64,000 nucleotides of DNA, taken from positions 3,762,427 through 3,826,426 of the forward strand of contig PTEX01000006.1 in assembly GCA_003342815.1 (NCBI GenBank). The letters run 5' to 3'. Position numbers and translations under genes: made by a program. Positions 1 to 34,155 of the stretch are shown one piece after another; positions within the stretch are counted from its first letter, which is position 1, and every line of letters begins with the position of its first letter. Below the pieces are notes generated by a model, which worked only from the letters and a program-made list of their open reading frames with translations, searched no databases and had not been told where the DNA came from. This DNA comes from Eudromia elegans. Lineage: Eukaryota; Chordata; Aves; Tinamiformes; Tinamidae.

Positions 1-3000
1 CAAAAGGGATCCTGGCAAACTTTCTGCTGTTTTTCAAGTTTGCAGGTAGTTTTTCAGGTTTTCAGGTAGTCCTGGCAGTGTGTACCCCACAGTGCCAAAC
101 TTGCTTGTCAACACCAAAGTCCTATTTTAACTCAGCTTGGCTTTCTCCCTGGGAGTATTGACATTGCAATAATATTTGCAGCCTGGTGTCAAGAAGTTCT
201 ATCACCACCGTGCTGAGGAGTGATGAAACCTGACGTCCTAAGTAACAAACAGTGCCTGTGCATTAAGGGATTAACAAATCAGTAGTGGTTATGGAAGTCT
301 TCCTGGCTGCTTTCCAAGAGTTAAACACAGAGCTGAAATAGCGCTTCATCCAGGGAAACCTGAGAACGCTGGTGCTGCAAATGATATTGCAAGCTCTGGA
401 GGAGGATTTATATTACAGTGGTCAGGGACACAAAGCCTCCTTGCTAGCTGGTGCATCCTGAGCAAGGTTTGTTCCTGTATCTTTGTGTGTCCAGGACGTG
501 AGGCTCTGGTGAGGCGTAATGAGGGCCCTTGTGTCACCTTCGGACACGAGTTAGTGCAAGGCTCCTAAATGTGCCCCTCTGAAAGTGCATCCTGACATTG
601 CCTTTTCCCTCGAGCCCGGTGAAACAAAGGCTCGGTGGGAGAGGCAAGAGCGTGCCAGCCGTGCTGGGGCTGCCAGCAGGGCGAGTGTGCCGTGAATCAC
701 GCTCCTCTTTTCCTGGTGACTCATTTGAGCAGATTAATGGAGAGAGATTTTTCTTGTGGGATCAAGAGCTACCATCCCATGAGCCACACTTCAGAGAGGG
801 ATGAAATCAAATGGAGAAATGGATGTTACTTATGCTAGCCGTATATGTTTTTTTTGGGTTTGCTCTCTTTTGCTTTTTAGGGTCATTTCTTTCCTTCCAT
901 AGTCTGGCATAGTCTCTGCTCAGCAGAATTAGCATCCTTTTTCCAACATTAGATTTGGAGAGATCGTAAGGCAAGCAATTAGTGTGGAAACTCCGTACTT
1001 CCAGTTGGGAAGTGAGCTCCCTTGTCTTTTCCTAGCCCGTCAATAATCACTGCGCTTTGCATCCTCCCTTCCGAGGAGAAGCTACTCCAATTTTATACCT
1101 TCCTTTGACTCAGGTTTGCACCCTGATGTTTTGCTGGCATGGCAGGGTTGTCTAGAAAGTCATGCTCTTGGATAACATTGTCGTGCTGGCAAAATCCCAT
1201 TTTCTGACAAAACACAGCTTTTATGGCCCTAGTTTGTATTGTTTTAGGAGAGATGCTGTAAGTGATTGCTGCTATCAAATGACGTTCATCAGTGCATGCT
1301 CGTGTGTGCTAGTAGGCTGCTGGGGCATAACCACATTGGGCAAAGACTACACGGTGCAGGTGGGACTTCAGTGTCCTGGGGCTGACAATGTTGGCCTCTC
1401 ACAAGTGTGATTGGCTTCACCCTCTGAAGAGGACCTGTGAGAAAGCGGGAGGCCCCTGCTGAGTGTCTGAGGGTGTCAGTTCCCACAGCCCCTCAATAGC
1501 CACCTAGTGTTTATGTGGCAGGGTTCAAATCCTTAGTTGGCTTCCAAATTCCTGTTACAGGAGAGGTGAAGTCCAAATATGTTCTGGTGTGTAGGCTTAA
1601 TTTTTCTGAAGTTTTAATCGAGGTGTAAAGAACACTAACGTAACCTCTAAGGAATGCTGGGTGTTGGCTTTGGAGGGCTTTACAGGCATCACTTATAGTC
1701 TTAAGTTCTCTGGGGAACAAGTACACTAAATTATACTGTGTGCATTGATTTAATCCACCCTACATCATGTGGAAGAGACAATCTTTCTTCTCTGTACCCT
1801 TGTGGGAATTGCATTGGTAACATGGTTAACCTTTCTTTTGCAATGAGATAAGTAGGCAGGGGGGCTGTCCATATTATTGGGATATAACACCTCTGTTGAG
1901 AGACTGCATTTGCTTTCTCTTCCTCTGAGCTGAAAGGGTCTAAATAAAAAGTAGATAATTGAAGCTGTCTCATGCTGCCTCTTTAAATGAACATATAATA
2001 ATATGCATTTCTCTCAAGATTAGAGGGACCTGTGTCTTTATGAGTTTCAAAAGTCACTTCTGGATAGTTTTATTACTAATGCATATATTTTAGAAATAAT
2101 CCTAGTGACAAATTTTTGGTCATTGTTCACCATATTTTACATTTTCCAATCTTTATGCCTAATGGCAATCATTCGACACATTTAAATAAAAGCTGAAGTT
2201 TAAAGGTCTCACAGACTCATCGCCTTGTTCTCACTTCTTATTTTAAAGCGTGACGTATCATAGACTGACTGTCGAGACTTGATTTGAAGTCTCTGCTAAG
2301 CCTAATCTGTTTTTTCCCTTCAGAACAGACACACTGGAGGATTCCGGCTGCTCGGAGATGCTCAGAGCACGTAGCAAACCTTTGCGTCAAAAAGCACAGA
2401 TTTGAGCAGAGCAGATGTGTCAAAAACAGGCAGCGAGACTCTGAGATAACAGGAAGTTTGGCATTGAAATAACAATGTATCTTTTAGGGAAATTTTCAGG
2501 GCCCCTTGCGGAGAACCAAAAGATGAAGAATTCTTCTCTAGGGAAAGGATAGCCCTTGGGAGGTATCAGGAACATTTGAGTGTTTAATTAAAATCACCAA
2601 ATATATTTCAGAGTTACTAGCACTTCACAGCACTTCAGCATCTGCCTGCTAGGCAATTGGGATTTCGAATATCCCTGGAAGATCTTTTTCTTAAAAACTC
2701 AAAAACAAATTGGAACAAAACAAAACTTGGAAACCTTGCAGTAAAACTGAACCTGTACAAATGATAGGAAATAATACTTGTAAAAGCTGGTACTAGGAGG
2801 TTTGCTGAGGTTTTTGAGTGGGGAGGTTCCACATGGATTCCTGGTAAGGTGATCTACAGACTCATAATTGTCTTCTTACGTGAATGTATATTTTGCAGGT
2901 ACTGAGCAGGCATTTGGTAGCATGGTGTTCTGAAAAAGAGGAAAAAATGGACACCTGGATTTAAGAGTGCCTGACAATCTTTAGTGTTGTGATAAACAAA

Positions 3001-6000
3001 TAGGTAGATGCAATTTAGCAAGGAGTTTGGTCTTTCCTGAAAAAAAGGAGACTGCAAGAGAAAAGTAATTGCACACAGAGGACTGGCTGCAGGACAGTTG
3101 CAATGCAATTTCTTCTGTTGTTTTAATAAGAGTCACTTTTGTGCCAAGTCAGCCATTAGCAGTTCCTGCTTGGCATTTGCCTCTCAGCTCTCAGAGTTGA
3201 TATCAGGTCTTAGTTTTTGGGCCTTTGAATTGCAGCTCGGGAGTTTTGTTGTGAGGCCCTTACTTGTGCCAAGAGTGTTGCATGTGTGTGCCACACATGG
3301 ACCAAAATTACCATCCTGTCTTATTTCCTCAAAGTCTCTCTATTGTTTGAGTGTGAGGAGAATAAGTATAATTGCTTTAATTTAAGACCTCACAAGGGAA
3401 ATAGAGGTTTTTTTTGTAATAGAGAGTAGCTTGAGCAAGACAGGTTTCCAGTGCATTGCATCTCCATTTAAATTCAAAATACCGAAGAGGATATGCTCTA
3501 AGCTGCTATATTGTTGTTATATATCTTTTAAATGTTGAGCTGCTCATCAACTTTAATTAAGCAAAAAGAAGACTCGTATTTGAGACCTCAGCAAAAGATT
3601 AACTTGAAGTCAGTGCGACTTTCTACAAATTCCATGGATACTGGAGTATACCTGATGCTGAACCACATTTTTATGAAACTTCTCTATTGCACTCTCCAAA
3701 ATTCAACTCAGGCTTCTGATTGCATTGCGTTACCTACCTGCATAGTTGCAACAAAATTTGACAGGACCCCTCAAATTGTAGCTTTGTCAGCTGTTGTGGG
3801 GGAAGCTTCGTGAAAAGGCAGCCTAGAAAAGCAATCTGCTTGTGAGTGTGTTTCATTTCATCCCCTTCTTTTATGAATTAGAATGACCAGGCTGACTGAT
3901 ACGACCAGTTTGCTATTAAGTTGACTTGAGATTTAAATAAACAATATGAATTTATTGAATACAACACTTGATTTTTTTGCTCCCAGAGGTGTACAGTTTT
4001 ATAAAAACAAGTTAAAAGTATCGCAGACTTTCAACCAGAATACTTTCAAATCATTTAAGACAGTAGAATTCATTCTGTTGACTTTGGACATCAGGATCTT
4101 GGACTGCTACCTATGCTAATAAATATTCTGTACACGCTTGCCTTCCATTCATGTATGGGGTCTCTTCTGAAAAACGTAAGCAATGAAAGAAGGGAACTTT
4201 TTTACCTTTTAGTGAAAGCTTTATCATCTGTCTTGTGGGTTTCTGTGATTGTAACCTACGGCGTCAAGTGATTTTACGAGATGTCACTGGATACACATAA
4301 ATTTTATTACTACAGAAACTTGGAATATGATTCAAAAAGCTTTGAATCTGGAAGGCAAATAAAAGCACTGTTTATTGAATCTTATATATTTAAAATAATT
4401 ATGTGGTCTCTTGCAGCTTAACTTGAGTCCTTCTAAAATTCCTGTGTGAAAGAGTGTGAGCACGAGACATAGATAAATACACACAAGTATACACAAGATC
4501 TTTGTGCCCCATTTACTTCTGTTGTGAGAGAGCAAGAACATTGGGTTTAATGAGGCTCAGTTTAACCTCTGGCTGTGAAATGCGGGATTAGTCATATCCT
4601 GGCCTTAACCTGCGTAATAATTTCGATAGATGGCACTTTTTTCTGTTTATGAGGACAGATTTAAAAAGCTGTTAATTACAGTTACAGCAACCTACGAAGT
4701 GACAATATTTAATGTCTGTATAATATGTAGACAGGTTCAAAGTATGCAGATTCAATGATCAATCTATCTAAGAAGGAGTGAAAAATGCATTCGTAAAGAA
4801 ACTAAGCAATAGCTAGAGAGGCTTAAGGAGAGACTTCTGCGATAACCTGAAACCCAGGACTACCTGAAGAAAAAATCTGTATGTTTTCTGAGGACAATTT
4901 TGGGATGTGTAGAAAGTTGATCTTTCATGGCTTTTGGAAAACAAAAAGCTTTAGGCAAGATGATGTTTGCAACAAAATTTTCAGTTTTGTCTTGCTTATC
5001 ATAAAGCCAAAATTGTACATCTAAATCCATGGAGGAAACTAGACAAGATTCAAAACATTTCATAAAAATCAGTCTGACTCCAACTGATTCTACCTTCTTA
5101 TTCAAGTCTTGGTTCAGCAGCACGTTTTGAACAGTCCTCCGGATCTCAAGGGCCTGAGTTTCCAGTCTGCAATGCACATTGTTCAGAAGAAGAGTGAAAA
5201 GACCATCAATGTCCTCTGACAGTTTGGTCCCAATGTTGCTTAAAGCCCATGGGAACCTTCTCTGATTTTTGTCAAGGAAATTCAGGTCTTTGTCTTCCTT
5301 ATTCCTAGCTCTCCTCCTTTGCAGGACATGGAGAGTGATCTGAGGAGAGCCTAGCTGCATTGCTTTGATTGAGTTTGTGCTAGTGGATATGAGGGTCCCA
5401 TTTGGCACCATTGGCTGGAGTACTGCTGAAAGATGGAAACATGGAAAGGTGGCTCCAGGGCATGGTCCAATAAGTCTATTCATGTGCTTAATGCCACGTC
5501 TGCATCTACTTGTCTTGTGGAATTGGGGCGGCATTCCTCAGCTTCTCTATTGGCATTGCTAATGAAGAGACTGATTTTGATGCTGATTAATGAGCCAGGG
5601 ATGGGCTCCCTCAGTCTGACACTCTCAAACTCTTGGCGCAGAAGCTACCAGATGCAGGCTATGCTCAACGTGAATGGTTACAGCTCCTTTTGGCTTTGTT
5701 AACTATTGAGCTGAATTTCTGTTTGGGTTAGAAACTGTGATGTCTACATCTCGGCTCCTCCATCCCATATTATCTTCTGAGCAAAGATTGCCAGTTGCAT
5801 GGTTATAATTATAGGCTGCAATTTGGTTTGAGCTGATTATCTCAGTCTGCTGTGAGTTATGGGGCTCATCCTTCTCTGACGGTCTAAAACACGAGGTAGA
5901 AAAAAACATTCATTTTCGAATGTTAACAATGAATTAGAGCCTGCTATCTCTATTGCTCCAGAGAATGGAAAAAATTGGAACTTGCGTTGCTTTTATTGCC

Positions 6001-9000
6001 TATATCCCACTGAGCCACTAATAGCGAAGAGAAAAGGTAGAATTTGTGGCATGCTGATTGAAGAGTGGAGAAGGAACCAGGAGAATAGGTACAGACCTTG
6101 GTCTGACTAAGGCTTTTGCTACAGCCTGGGGAGTGATCTCTGTCCAGCTGCACACCAGCAGTTCCTCTGTGTGTACATCAGGGATAAGACCCTCTGTACA
6201 GCAATTTGATATCTCCCCTTACAGCATGTTAGTATTATTACATGGAGCGGAAGATATTAAATAGTTCTAATACATCCCTTAACTTTTTTTTTTTTTTTGT
6301 CATTTTCAGGGTTCCTTAAGAATAAAATACTTCTGGTTTTTATTGCACTCTCATGTGTGTAATTTTCAGCATGGCTGATAAATCCTATTGAAGCTAATGG
6401 GACTCTTCACGTATGCTTAAAGTCAGATGTGTACTTTGCTGAGCTTATTTTTGCTTGAAAATGTCTTGTAGCATTAACTGAAATTACTCAACCTTAATTC
6501 AATTATACGTTAGCTTCACATAGTGAAATTGCAGATCCTTCAACTTCCCAGCGTGTGTGGCCCTAAAGTACTGCTCAGTGATCTAAAGAGGGAATCTTTG
6601 CACCAGGTCCCATGGTAGGGAATGCTCACCTGGATGTGAGGGCACCTAAAAGGGCTCTTAGTGTGAGGTGCAAGTTCTGCGGCAAGGTGTAGAGAGAAAC
6701 CTGGGTCTGTTGCAGTGGTGCCTGTGGTAGAGCTGTGAAAGGGAGACACGTTGTATTGTATTAGTGCACTGCATCCGTGAGGGTCCCAATTTTAGCTCAG
6801 ATACAGTTACCTGTTAGCATTACAGGATCAACTGAGGCCACTCAGTCGTTCGCTGGGGTTGTGTGTTCTGTGCTGAGTCTTTTGGAAGTGTAGCACAAAA
6901 TATCATGCCCTATTTTCTATTCATAGCCATGAATGAGAAGCAGCACTAGTATATTTAATTCCCAAGTCTTTTACTGATGTAGCGAGCATCCCATTCATGC
7001 CATTCAAGAAAAGTTTCTGCTCTGATTTACTGCAGCAAATGAAGAGTTACTCTACTGGCATGACTTGGGCAATCTTGGGATAGATTATTCTTACAGGCTA
7101 GTGTAGTCTGATAGTGCCACTGACTTCGGAGGCTGCCCTAAAATATCTGTAGTTATGAATAAGAGTAAGATGATTCAGTTGAGTCAACTGTATCTTGGGT
7201 CATTATGCACAAAATTGGGGTAGTAAGATATTAATGCGGATAGTAACGGGTTCTGCATTCATTCATTAATATAGGACAAAGAAGTTCAAATGTTAATATT
7301 AACATTATCTTCTCAAATGCTCCATGCAAGACCAGCTTATTTTGATCATCTGTAGCAAAGATAAAATATATCCAAGATGGTGAAATATCATTTATCCATT
7401 GCATTTCCAATTGTATAATGTTCTTCTGTTCCCTTCTAGCTGACTGACTGCAACAGCTTGCCACGAAATTTCAGTAAGGTAGAGAGTGATAATGTGTCTA
7501 CAAACAGCTTTTGGATCCAGGGGCTGCATTTTAATGCTGGTGCTGGTTGTTTGGGGCTCTGATTGCTTGTTCTTTCACATGCTAATGATGGCTATTTACA
7601 TTTTTAAATCATCCAAATATATTAAATATGCCTGTAATTATATTTGATTTCCATTCTGTACTTGTATAGAAGACATTTGTTAGTAAAATCTGAGTTTTCA
7701 AATCAAAACTAATTGCTTGCAAAAGAAGTTGATACTTTTAGTTGGATTGCTGCAGGACCAGCGTGCTCTTTGGAATAACAGTAAAAGTTTTCAGGTTAAA
7801 CCATTAATTACTCAGTTGCAAACAATGGCTTGTTGAGTGTCAAAACTGAGGCAGTTACTGGGACAATTATGATGCAAAAAGTCATTCCCAGTAGGTTTAA
7901 GTATTTGTACTGCAGTGACAGGGAAGTAATTCAAGTGAGGGACAGTACAGCAGTCCCTAAAGATAAAGACAGCCTGATCTAATGTACGAGAATCAAAACC
8001 TCTTCTCTGTTTTCTTCACAAAAACATATAATGTAAAGCCCAGGTCTCAACAGAGTTTTTGATCTGATATCTGGGATTTCAGGGGTGAAATTAGAATATT
8101 CAATAGGAATATTTTTTTTTGTACAGAGAGTTCCTCAAATCATAAAAGTTGCTTTCGGGATTATTTTGGCAGGGCGGGATGCCAGTGCCCTGTTGTTGGA
8201 GACCAGTTTCACTGCTTTTACTATTTGAATCACTGCTGAAGAAAATCCTGTGCTTTGTAGTCAAGAGAGTAGCCACTAAAAATGGCAATTGCTGGTTGCT
8301 GTGAGGGCTGAGGGTTAGTGTGCCTCGTTTGTGCAAAGAAAATCTTTTCAATGGGTGTGAATAAAGTCTCCAAATGGAAATCTTCTGGAAAGTCTGATCT
8401 CGGAGGCTTTCCCTATGCAGGAAGCCAAAAGGGGGTTTTGGCCAGGTGACAGCAGGAGCAGCTCAGGTGCTCAGTGGACTCCTCGGTGTCACCTTGGCTG
8501 TCCCGCGGGGCCTTGGCGGGATGTGGCTCTGTGGGGGTCCCGGATGCTCCAGTGGCACCTGCAGTGACCTTGGATACCCCTGAGGTGCTTAGACACCCCC
8601 CATTGCTGCAGGGGGACATTGCAATTAAGGGGGGAAAGCAAAGCTGCGATGCTCAGCCAAGGCTCTAATATTTTCATAGGGCACAGAGTCAAACTGATCA
8701 TTTGTGATTATTCTTTTTTGTCTGTGGAGAGTTTAGCTGTTGTGGCTTATGTCAGAGGAGAAAATTGTATTTTCAGTTAAAGGCTACTTATATAACCCTG
8801 TTTTGAATGCTCATTCGTTAGTTTCTGGAAGCTGACAGCACTGCTTCCTAATTTTCCTCCGTTACTTCAGAACATAATGCTAATTGAAGTTGTTCTAGAG
8901 TTTTGTTCTTCTCTTTCATAAATGCAGGGAAATATCTGTCAAGTAAATTTCTGTCTTTCTGTGTTTAACTTCTGCTAAGAATGCTTCATTTTGTTTCATC

Positions 9001-12000
9001 AAAGTGTTTAAGAATTAAATCTTTGTTGTCTTTTTTCTTCCTTCCAGCAGAAGTAGCACCAAGCTGTAATAGAAAAGATAATTTATCTAAGTTGTCTATA
9101 AGTTTTCAACACTTTATCTTCACAGTTGTTTCAACGTGGCCGTAGCAATGATCAGGCTTTACTGGACAGAAACAGAAAGGAAAATAAATGTTTCTTTGTA
9201 GTACTTTGACCTTAAAATACCATAAACACCATCCATCTTCCTGTGTTATTTGTGTTATTTCCAAATTGAATCACTCAGCACATCAGGTCAAAAAGTCAGA
9301 GGCCACCATTCCTTCTGCCTGCCAGCAGAATGGAAAGCTTTGATAGAAACAAGTGTCTGCTGTTTTATGTTTGTTTTTATGTTTTTGTCTTTTTTATTTA
9401 TTCAATTTTAGAACTTGTTAGGTACTAAAACCTTAATTTGTATATAAAATATTTGAAAATGTATATTTTTATGAGACATATTTTTCAGTGTCCACTCATG
9501 TTCATAGTTAAATTCCATGTCTAGAAAACAAAGTCAGGTTTATAGACCATTCTTTTCTTACTGCTACAAGTACTTGCTGATACGAGTACTACAAGTACAA
9601 AACTCGCTTCCCTTAAAGCAGGGATGTTCTACTTTAAGGAGGTCTCTTGTTCTGTCTCTTTCCTTCTCGTCTCTGCACTTCACCTTTCGAAAACATTCCC
9701 AATAAAAGTTCAGTTAAAACTCTCCCACGGAGAATTTAGTTCAGGAGAAAATTATTTTTTTCTGATAAATTCCTGGAAACTCTAGAAATGTGAAGTGATT
9801 TTACCTGAAAGGTTATTTATTAAAGACATGTTGCCCATTAATTGAGATAATCTTCAACACTGATGATGAACAGAGATGATCAGTGATTGTACTTTTAAAT
9901 GCCATTCTGACTAAAAAGCAATTTGAGATCCACTTACATCTCAGTAATGAAAACTGGGTAAGGTAATAAGAGATTTCATTTTGTGAGTGAATTGACAATG
10001 CAAATACCATGATTTTTAATTTAGATTTAAGTGGAGTAATGGCTACTCATTCTGATGCATCGTTAGTCATATTGCTTTTTAATGAGGGCTTCGCTTTTTT
10101 TTCCTGCTTAGCTCTAACACTGATATCAAATCCAAAAGAATGTGTAAATATTTAGGGAGATCTGATGAATATTTATCACTGTACCATTCCTATTAAAAAC
10201 CATTTCTCCTGAACTGACAAGCTAATGGAGTGGGTAGCATAGTGCTGGGACCTCTCCCAGCGGTTGCCATCAACCAGGACACGTGCAGTAGGTGAAGAAG
10301 AGATTGCAACTCGCATGCAGCAAGGCAGTGGAAGGTTGACCAGCCAGGGCAAAATCCTCTCCATGTAACCACCAAGAAACCCCTCTATCACATGTCTGGG
10401 GCTCAGTAAACCAAAGGGGCTAGTCATCATTTTTCTTTGCAAACTTCTAACCTTCCTCTGCAAGTCTTTACCTCACAGGGAAGGTGAAGGAAACACAGAT
10501 TTGCACTACACACTTTGTGACTGCAGGAGGAGGTAGCTCTTGCTTCACATCGTTTTGTCTCTGACTGTCCAGTGTGCAATGAAAAAGCAACACAGGCCAT
10601 AGTCTTTTCCAATGCCACCTTGTAAATTCAGGGGAAACCTAGACACGCAATATGCTGAAGTCATTCCGTGTCACTTGACTCTGTGTAAAATCGAACAGTT
10701 CCCAGTAGATGAGGTGATACAAGACTAGCATTCATTTCTCATGATGGCTTTCTTGAAAACTGGCCTTGTTTCTCACAGCTTGTAAAAGGAAAGTTGATAG
10801 GGTGAGTGTGCACTGTTTGTGAAACCACTGGGTCACACTGGATATTTTTTTCCAAAGAATGCAACATTTTGGAATAAAACAAGAGCTGAAGATATCCTAA
10901 ACAGACCACATAGCCGTAACAAAATGTTCTCGGTGCTGATAGAAAATGATGTATCTGCTCTGAGAGCACCAATGTCTCTACAAAATGGGAGCAAGAGCTG
11001 GAAATGAAGTTCCCACAGTTCCACAGATCTGTGCAGCAGCCACAGTCTCTAAAGGTTTTGGTTTCGGTCAGGCCTTTGAGGTTGCTGAGATTTTTACATA
11101 CAGTTGAGCTGATTTATGAGACATTCTGTTCAATTTTATTGCACTAGTGGTTTTTCTTTGGTTCTTTTGAAGTGGAAAACATCATTTCTGCAGCAAATGC
11201 AAGTCGAAAGTCTTAATGGAGCATAAAAAATCAAAAAGGTCAAGATTTTATAGTTTTAAAGTAGAGTACAGAGCATTGCTTTAGACTCTTAAAATATGTA
11301 AAGTTAATGAGCATGCTTATTGGTAATAAAAAGGTACAGTTCTTCCCCTAGATCCTTGATTTCGAGGACTTGCATATTGGCTTTTTATGAATGTACTGTT
11401 GTAAATGAAAAACTCTTGTGTCACTTCAGTCCCTGACTGTCTCAGAACCAGAATGAGAGAACTAATAATGCAGGGCAGAAACTTTGTCCTGAGAAGATTA
11501 GTCAGGCCAAAGTGGTTGTGTTCCTTCACATGCTGACAATGGATTGCTTTTATCAGTGTGGTTTGTAGAGTTGTGTAGATTACAGTTATCTATATGACTT
11601 TGTTTAGAACCTGTGAGTGGATGAAAATTTATAATCCAATAAGAAACTGTTACTTTTACACACATTTGGCAAGCTTAAGTGAATGACAGAAGCAGAGTTT
11701 ACAAATTCTTCCTTATTTTTGCATGCTTATGATTAGAAAATCCAATAATGATTTAAAAATAAGATCTAGAAAATATCTCCTAGTCTCTTTTCCTGATTTT
11801 ATTTTTACGTAGAGTCTTAAAAATGTTATCATTTGCATCTTAACAAATGTTTTAAATTGACTTGTATGAACTTAAGTAAAACAAACGTGTTCTCAGTGAT
11901 TTAATGGAGTGTATCTTGACAATTACATCTCCGACCGCTTGCAAGTGTTTTTTTTATAGGTGTTAAGGAGGGAGAAAAGCATTTTAATGCTATGACCCCT

Positions 12001-12146
12001 TCAGCTGCTCTTGTAGGGTGAAGTTGTTATGGGAAGGGATCATAGTACCGAGGTGATCATGGGACAAGCTAATACAGTGTTTTAAGCAGAATGGGCATAA
12101 CTTGGCTCCTTGTTAATATGGGCTGTTTTATTTTCTGTCTTTGCAG
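1..12146 (+). other. CCDC85C: CCDC85C intron, 5' part of gene outside window
   Basis: This 12 kb precedes the first recognisable CCDC85C exon. I looked for the preceding small exon (the family has a conserved stretch resembling a TYIRQLE coiled-coil end) and for the large 5' exon and saw neither, so both probably lie upstream of the window. The sequence is mostly unique-looking and moderately AT-rich. The only item that stands out is a 224-codon open frame on the - strand at 4860-5534, described separately. No RNA gene or clear transposable element was recognised. That this is one intron is inferred from the exon that follows. Confidence 0.6.
4860..5534 (-). CDS. unrecognised 224-codon ORF, possible retrocopy or pseudogene
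   Basis: An uninterrupted - strand frame runs from an ATG at 5532-5534 to a TAG at 4860-4862, with in-frame stops just upstream of the ATG. It is much longer than neighbouring chance frames at this base composition. The N-terminal 90 residues look low in structure. The remainder alternates charged and hydrophobic residues (for example FPWALSNIGTKLSEDIDGL and RRTVQNVLLNQDL) and ends in a hydrophobic stretch with LPKAFCFP. The pattern is faintly like the GAIN region of adhesion GPCRs, but that is only an impression and I assign no function. The last codons form a donor-like CAG/GTAGTC. No signal peptide or membrane helix is evident. It is antisense to CCDC85C. Confidence 0.25.
   Translation of the reverse strand: MPPQFHKTSRCRRGIKHMNRLIGPCPGATFPCFHLSAVLQPMVPNGTLISTSTNSIKAMQLGSPQITLHVLQRRRARNKEDKDLNFLDKNQRRFPWALSNIGTKLSEDIDGLFTLLLNNVHCRLETQALEIRRTVQNVLLNQDLNKKVESVGVRLIFMKCFESCLVSSMDLDVQFWLYDKQDKTENFVANIILPKAFCFPKAMKDQLSTHPKIVLRKHTDFFFR

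Positions 12147-34155
<22,009 letters not shown>

Noticed and set aside
1522-1532. GGTTCAAATCC resembling a tRNA B box
   Set aside because: No A box or cloverleaf can be drawn in the flanking 80 bases.
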